The notes under the pieces were generated by a model. It searched no databases, had not been told where the DNA came from, and worked only from the letters and a program-made list of their open reading frames with translations. A stretch of 64,000 nucleotides of DNA. Source: Amylostereum areolatum. Lineage: Eukaryota > Basidiomycota > Agaricomycetes > Russulales > Stereaceae. The translations under genes were made by a program, and so were the position numbers. Of the stretch, positions 56,593 through 64,000 are shown piece after piece (the stretch's first letter is position 1; each line of letters starts with the position of its first letter). Location: NCBI GenBank assembly GCA_012932865.1, contig SAXG01000012.1, positions 124,001 through 188,000 of the forward strand. The letters are read 5' to 3'.

Positions 56593-58251
56593 TTACACGG
56601 GGCGACGTTGAAGTTCGTGCGCCCGCCCGGCGGCCTCGAGCGTGAGGACCTGATCGCGAAGGCCCAAGAACTGCGTAGGGAAACGTCAGTTAAACGGCGA
56701 CAGCGTCTAGGGCGGGGGGCCGTACCGCGGCCTCTTCCTTGAGCGTGTTCTGGTGCATGTCGCGGACCTTGTCCTCCATGTGGACGATCATGGTCTGGGG
56801 GACATGTTTAGCGAAGGTGGGATCAGATCGCGGGTGAGTGAATATGAGGACTTGCACGAATTGAGCGGCTGTTGAGGCCGCGGTAAGTGGACACGCGCTC
56901 GAGCTCGATCGGCTGCAGTCCGGCAAGGGTAGCCTGATCGCGGAGGTATACGACGTATTCTTCCAAACACTCGAGGTAGCAGCGCTTCTTGTCGTGGCAG
57001 GACATGCCGTCTCTGAGCATGCGGGTGGGATCAACACCGGATGATATCGCAAGGAGTTGAGACGATTAAACACTGACGGATCGGTAGGGGGGAAGCCGAT
57101 GGACTCGGCCATGAAGCGGAGACGAGCCTGACGCAGGGTCTCGTTGCGCTTTGTGGTCTCTTCCTTTACGGACTTGAGGGAGCGAGCGGGGGGAAGAGGC
57201 AGCCTTGGGGGAGGCTGGGGGGTTGTTTCGGCAGAGTTAGAGAGCAGCTCAGAAGGGGTGGGGAACATCTCGCGAGGGATGTTAGCGTAGTGTTGCATGA
57301 GATCCTGGAATTCGGCGGGGGCGGGAGCGGAACTGGAGGAAGGGGCAGACCAGGAGTGATGGGCATGGAAGGCGGTAGGGGGGGAGAAAGAAGGGGGCTG
57401 AGAAGGAGCAAGAAAAGGCGGGCTGGCGCCAGAGAGAGGAACGGGCGAGTGGAGGGGAATGGCGAGGGGCTGATAATACGGATCTGGGGGAGGGTTCTGG
57501 GAGTAGACGGGGTCAGAGGCGTAGACGGGGTTGTTGTGGTAGACGTCGTTGTCGAGGGCGAGGGAGGCGAGAGGGTAGCCGTAGGAGGGCTGTTCAGGAA
57601 AAGGCGGGTACTGGGGGTGGCTGTGCTGAGCGTATTCTACGTGGTTGAAGGGCGGATTGAGGTCAGGGCCGTAAGCGGGCGGCAATGGAGAGCCCAAAGG
57701 AGCGAACGAGGGCTGTGCAGTCGCCGACTTGGGCTGTGGGTGAGTAGACGGAAAAAGGGAGAGGGAGGGGAGGAGAAATACGTGGGCATTGTCAACGTAG
57801 TATTGAGCGGGGTATAGCGGCTGGAAGGTGGCGGGGTCGGGAGCCTGAGCGGATTGGTAGAAGTGGGAAGCCATGGCGGAGTGAGGGGGGATCTGGCCAG
57901 AGATCGGAAAACGCTCGTGGTTGAAAACGGACGAGAACATGTGGGTCAGTGCTCCGAGACGGACTGACGGGATGTCCGAAAGAGGATGCCCAGGGAATCG
58001 GACAGAACGTTCGAAGCAGAGGCGGCGTAGTAGGAACCTGTCTTCGGCCCCCACGCCGCCCCCGCCCTCTCCACAGATCGACGACGGCGTCCAATATGCC
58101 CGGCTCCGCCTGCGAACCTTCTCCACCCGACCCCTCGGCGCAATCTTCCGGCAGCTCGTATTCCATTCCCGTCTCCTCAGCAAGGGCCCGATCCAGACCG
58201 CCGGCTGGTTCATACTGCGGCGCCGTTCATTGTCGAGTGTATGACGGCCAT
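56593..58251 (-). CDS. Conserved basidiomycete protein of unknown function with a coiled-coil RGLN domain, member A of a divergent pair
   Basis: Not a family I can name. Proposed exons: 58251-58216, 58175-57969, 57892-57078, 57012-56856, 56794-56726, 56670-56593. Exon 2 carries GSYYAASASNVLSDSLGILF but needs a frame change of one missing or two surplus bases in its G-runs (about 58030-58060), so the N-terminus is uncertain; MASHFYQSAQ at 57874 is a safe internal start. The middle is Pro/Tyr/Gln-rich and disordered. The C-terminal domain starts LRQARLRFMAESIGFPPTDP, then HDKKRCYLECLEEYVVYLRD, ERVSTYRGLNSRSIRTMIVH and MEDKVRDMHQNTLKEE: a basic patch followed by helical segments, perhaps DNA-binding or dimerising. 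The intron at 56855-56795 has a GC donor (GCAAGT). It shares a promoter with its paralogue at 58576. Confidence 0.65.
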
Positions 58252-58575
58252 GGATCGCGCTCGGTGTTCTCGGGGGTGTGCTAGCACGGAAAGATATGAA
58301 TGAGAGGGAGGGGGTGGGACAGTGAGAGGGGCTCGGACGCTGGTAGGAGAGGGGATGGAAGCGTACCGAGAACGTGAACGGTCCCAAAAAGTGCAGATTG
58401 AGCGTTTCGAGGGTGCTCACTCGAACTCCCGATTCGAACGCACCTCCTCCTCGGTTTCTCCCTCTCCTCATTCGGTCGTCCCTTCACGCTCGCGATCACG
58501 ACCCCTCCCGCCTCGACTGTGCGCCCTCCCCGACTATATACTCTCCCCCGATGTCCATTCCATCTCATCCAAGCC
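58252..58575. other. Promoter region shared by the divergent paralogous pair
   Basis: A 324-base gap separates the two head-to-head genes. No TATA box stands out. Confidence 0.45.
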
Positions 58576-59437
58576 ATGTCCCCCGTCCCCGTCTCCCCTT
58601 TGCTCATCCCCGCTCTCTCCCACATCTCCCCGCCCCATTCCCCGTCTTCCTACTCCTCCTCTTCCTCCTCCAGCGAGGACAGTCTCGTCACCCCCTCCCC
58701 CATCGACGACCCCTCTTTCCCCCGTCTCCTCGCTCGCTCCCTTCTCCCTCCCGTCCACTCCGATTTCCTCTCCACGCCTGCTCTCGGCCCCAAGAAATCC
58801 CCCATCTCCATCCCCCATCCTTACGCCCGCCTCTACGCCAGGCAGGGGGATTCCGCCGCTAAGCGGCGTAAGATCTGGCACCACTCCCTCGAGAAGCTCG
58901 TCTTCTCCCCCCAGGAAATGTACCCTTCTTTCCTTCCCCCGCCTACCACCTACCTCACCAGCCTTCTCCTAGCGCGTCCATGGGCGCACCTCACCGTCGC
59001 ACCATCTACATGGCCAGCCTCGAAGCCCACATCGACGCCCTTCATGCTCAGCTCATCGAAAATCACCTTTACCCCGTCCAATTTTCCTCCTTGGAGCCTT
59101 TCAGAGGCCTCAACTGCAAGACCGCAAAGGTGCCAAGCGTTTCCCGCTTGCACTCCATCCCCTGGCGCTCACCCAATTTCCCCTTCAGAGCATGGTCGCC
59201 GGCCTCCAACACGACGCTGCCCAAATCAAGATCAAGCTGCTCGAGCTCGAACGCGCGGTAAGTAGTCTCATCCCCTTGGTCACCGAGATCCGACTTCAAT
59301 CTGACTCCCCGCAGAACCACGGTCTTCGTAACCTGTCCGTCAGAGTGAAAGAAGAATCCGAGGCGGACGCCACCTCTTATCCTCCCGGTCTTCTCCAAAA
59401 GCGGCGATATTCTGTGGACACCGCTCGGCGTCCTTGA
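58576..59437 (+). CDS. Conserved basidiomycete protein of unknown function, member B of the divergent pair
   Basis: Exons 58576-58919, 58973-59129, 59189-59257 and 59315-59437 give 230 residues. The N-terminus is Ser/Pro-rich (SSYSSSSSSSEDSLVTPSP). The conserved part reads AAKRRKIWHHSLEKLVFSPQ, then PHRRTIYMASLEAHIDALHA, FSSLEPFRGLNCKTAKSMVA and DAAQIKIKLLELERA. It matches member A in order and spacing: basic patch, Tyr, LE-x2-hydrophobic, Pro, RGLN, Lys/Arg-x-Met. Three introns fall at the same places and phases (2, 0, 0) as in member A. Function unknown; a coiled-coil dimer with a basic patch is the plainest reading. Confidence 0.75.
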
Positions 59438-59698
59438 TCGTGGGTGGGACGCCTGTCAGTGGTTTCCTGTAACTTATCTGTACCGTACTGTACCATGCAT
59501 AGAAGGAGTTCAACCCTGATTGGCGTTCGTGGCGGAATTTGGAAACATGGACGCATCGCCCGGGACTTCGGCCACCGCCGAGTTGTCGGCACGCCGCAAT
59601 TCGCGGCACATGGCGCCCCGCCGCGCCCCTCGCCGTCCTGCCTTTGTTCCCCCATCCCACCTTTGTCCTAATAGCCCCCCCTCCCCCCTCACCCCTCC

Positions 59699-60486
59699 AT
59701 GGAAAAGTCAGATCTCGAAACGTATCAAGTCCAACTCTCCCAGGTCGAACTCGCCCTCGCCGCCGATCCCGACAATGCGGAGCTCACATCGCTTCGGTCG
59801 GAGCTCCAGGAACTTATCGAGCTCACCGCCGCCGCCATCGCCGAGAGCGAAGCCGCCGCGTCCTCCTCCAAGGCCGAGGGATCGCGTCGGACGACCGTGA
59901 GCGCGCCCACCGCGACGTGGACCGCGGGCGACGAATGTCTGGCCAAGTTCTCTGGCGACGGGAGCTGGTACCCGGCGCGCATCATCTCCGTCGGGGGCTC
60001 GACCGACCGACGCGCGTACAGCGTGGTGTTCAAGGGGTACAACACGACCGAGGTCGTGGACGGCGCGCTGCTCAAGGCGCTCCCGCCCAACTACACGCAA
60101 ACGGCGGCGTACCAGAGCAAGCGGAAGCTGACGGCGGCAGAGGAGGAGGAGCGCGAGCGGAAGCGGAAGCGGAACGAGAAGAAGCTGGAGGTGCGGGCGG
60201 CGAAAGCGAAGGAGCAGAACCAAAAGCAGGCGACGTGGCAAAAGTTTGCGAAAAAGTCGGAGAAGAAGGGGGTGCACATCGCCGGGGTGGCGGGGACGAG
60301 CATCTTCAAGACGCCGGACAACCCGACGGGGAGAGGTACGCGCTTTCCGTGTTTTGGGGGGATGTCGCACCGCGTTGGCTTAAATTGCGGGACGCAGTGG
60401 GCGTGACGGGGAGCGGGAAGGGGATGACGGACTACGCTCAGAAGAACAAACACAAGTTTGCGCCCACGGAGGAGGCGGGACAATGA
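59699..60486 (+). CDS. SPF30/SMNDC1-type Tudor-domain splicing factor
   Basis: SPF30 binds symmetric dimethylarginine through its Tudor domain and helps assemble the spliceosome. Exons 59699-60335 and 60398-60486 give 241 residues. The N-terminal helix starts MEKSDLETYQVQLSQVELAL. The Tudor domain lies at about 73-130: WTAGDECLAKFSGDGSWYPA, SVVFKGYNTTEVV. A Lys/Arg/Glu-rich helix follows (EEEERERKRKRNEKKLEVRA), then the conserved C-terminus SIFKTPDNPTGRVGVTGSGK. All segments match the family in order. The stop lies 13 bases before a TCG repeat. Confidence 0.9.
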
Positions 60487-60500
60487 TCAGATCTGTACGT

Positions 60501-60535
<35 letters not shown>

Positions 60536-61718
60536 ATCGATAGCGACGCTGACCCTCGATCTTCAGGTGGACGGCCGGGTGTGCCACCGCGCGCAAACAG
60601 GACATGGAGCGCACGGGAGAAGCAGGGAAGGAAAGACGGTTGTGCTACGAGGCGGAGGTTCATGTGATGTTCCCTCTTTTTTCTCTCCCTCTCTCTTCCA
60701 TTCTGAACCTCATCGAGTATTTTGCGGCACATGTTTGGAGAGAGAGGGAAGCGTTCGTTGCGCATGGGAGGATGCGTGGACGCGATCGTACGTGTCCTCG
60801 CGCACCTGTTGGCATTAGGTTAAATTATTGACTTGTTTGCCCGACCGCGCGGGGCGTGAGCGCGTGAGCGACGGGCACGCCGTCATCGACGTCGACATCG
60901 ACATGTGATCCCCTGGCGTTCGTTCTTTCTCCTCTTCCTTTTTCTGAATGCGTTCTCGACTTGAGGCTGACGTGGGTGACGGACTGGGTGTGCCTCGAGG
61001 GCACGCTCGACGTGCGCGGGGAAGCTGCCCCGGTGAAATCGACCGTGGACGAGCAAGTCGGACGGGGTGGGCGCATCGAAGGTGTCACTCGAATTCACGG
61101 GCGGGTCAGCCACCCTGATTGCGTCAACACCATGGACGCTGTTCATCGGGCGGGACTGGAAAAAACAAGCTTCGGGGAAGGGGGAGATCTGCTTTCGATC
61201 TGGGGAGGGCCGTTGTCTAAACCCGAGCGTTGCAGATCCTATCGTGAGTGTCCAGATCCCAGATCCCCGTACACGACGCCCCCTCCTCAAAATTTCAAGG
61301 TTCACGACGATTCGTATACGATCTGGCCCCGTGAACCTAACCGGTTTCAAGCGGAATGGCCTCCCATCGTCGTCACCCCCCCAGGAACGGCCCGTGCCTG
61401 CGTTCTCTATTCAGCGGGGACAACGGTCATTCAACTCATCCAATGTTCATTCTTCGCCCAGTCCCCGCCTCTCCCCGCCGCCGGCATCCCCAGCGCTCCC
61501 TCTCCACGATACCCTACTCCATCCTATGTAATACACCCGCCCCAACAAGCGTATACAACGCCCAGGCCTGCGTCCAGCCCCGAGGCAGCTGATCTGCACG
61601 CGCGCATTCGCATGTGGATCGTTCGGACGTAAAGATGCACGCGTGCATTGTATGTGTGCGCGCTACCTACCTCGTATACTCGTACACCGCCTCGCGTTCT
61701 TCCCAGAATTAATATGTA
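60487..61718. other. Unassigned region between SPF30 and Rio2
   Basis: Over 1.2 kb. Open frames on both strands (plus 60961-61632 with DWVCLEGTLDVRGEAAPVK; plus 61067-61531 with LFIGRDWKKQASGKGEICF) look partly coding in base composition but do not splice into anything I recognise. A real, error-containing gene is possible. A TCG repeat occupies the start. Confidence 0.35.
60499..60536 (+). repeat. (TCG)n microsatellite
   Basis: About twelve imperfect TCG/CGT units interrupted by one CCG and a CAT, immediately 3' of the SPF30 stop codon. Confidence 0.85.
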
Positions 61719-63730
<2,012 letters not shown>

Positions 63731-64000
63731 GAATAGAGATAGTGACGGGCAGGTGGATCGAGTGAAGGAGGTTCAGTCAGGTTCGAGGCCAAGGGGGAGA
63801 AGTTTACAAGATTCGACGGTGAAGTCTTTCCGATAAGATATGATCGAGCATTTTAGGTAAGGCACATCCGGGAGATGCCGAACCAGAATCGCCTTGCTCT
63901 GACTCGATGCATTGTCCGTGCAGCATCTACTACTACTATCAGTTCCTCAACATTGCGGTAAGTCTGGGAACAAACATTCGATTATGACCGCTCGGGTGGG

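Overview
The window is nuclear DNA of a basidiomycete fungus, most likely an Agaricomycete. Nearly every gene is cut by many introns of about 40-70 bases with GT-AG ends and CTNAY-like branch points. The genes are conserved fungal housekeeping genes, and genes on both strands are packed with few gaps. There is no operon structure, no CRISPR array and no intact mobile element. About 33 protein genes can be supported; most could be spliced by eye into full-length reading frames.

Layout. 1-26 kb: tricalbin (runs off the left edge), the Ugo1-type mitochondrial fusion protein, a membrane-anchored Nudix protein, Npl4, a Cys3/MetR-like bZIP factor, Cox19, an MFS permease, ribosomal protein eL32, a PAS-kinase-type Ser/Thr kinase, a dienelactone hydrolase, a membrane GNAT-like protein, Elongator subunit Elp5, a Ser/Pro-rich protein of unknown function and mitochondrial aspartate aminotransferase. 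26-45 kb: a looser accessory region. It holds two expansin-like (DPBB) secreted proteins, cytosolic aspartyl-tRNA synthetase, a small membrane protein, three intact HSP20 genes plus an HSP20 exon fused to unrelated sequence, and two quinone-oxidoreductase-like genes. Repeated genes, shared promoter blocks and a heat-shock palindrome at every HSP20 locus show local duplication. 45-64 kb: dense again, with an Ssh4/Ear1-type Rsp5 adaptor, Snf4 (AMPK gamma), Vam7 SNARE, Mtm1 carrier, eisosome Pil1/Lsp1, eIF4E, a divergent pair of paralogous coiled-coil proteins with no function I know, an SPF30-type Tudor splicing factor and Rio2.

How the genes relate. Most neighbours are unrelated in function. 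The one coherent group is the 33-45 kb stress array (small heat-shock proteins and oxidoreductases). It seems to have grown by duplication of an oxidoreductase + HSP20 unit, with the expansin gene between them in only one copy.

Sequence quality. Several conserved genes (Ugo1, eL32, the PSK-type kinase, aspartate aminotransferase, the second oxidoreductase, the Ser/Pro-rich protein) need one surplus base removed at one or more points to restore the conserved frame. All but one of the breaks are single extra bases, many inside short homopolymers. Consensus insertion errors explain this better than true pseudogenes. Exon coordinates come from manual reading and may be off by a base in places.
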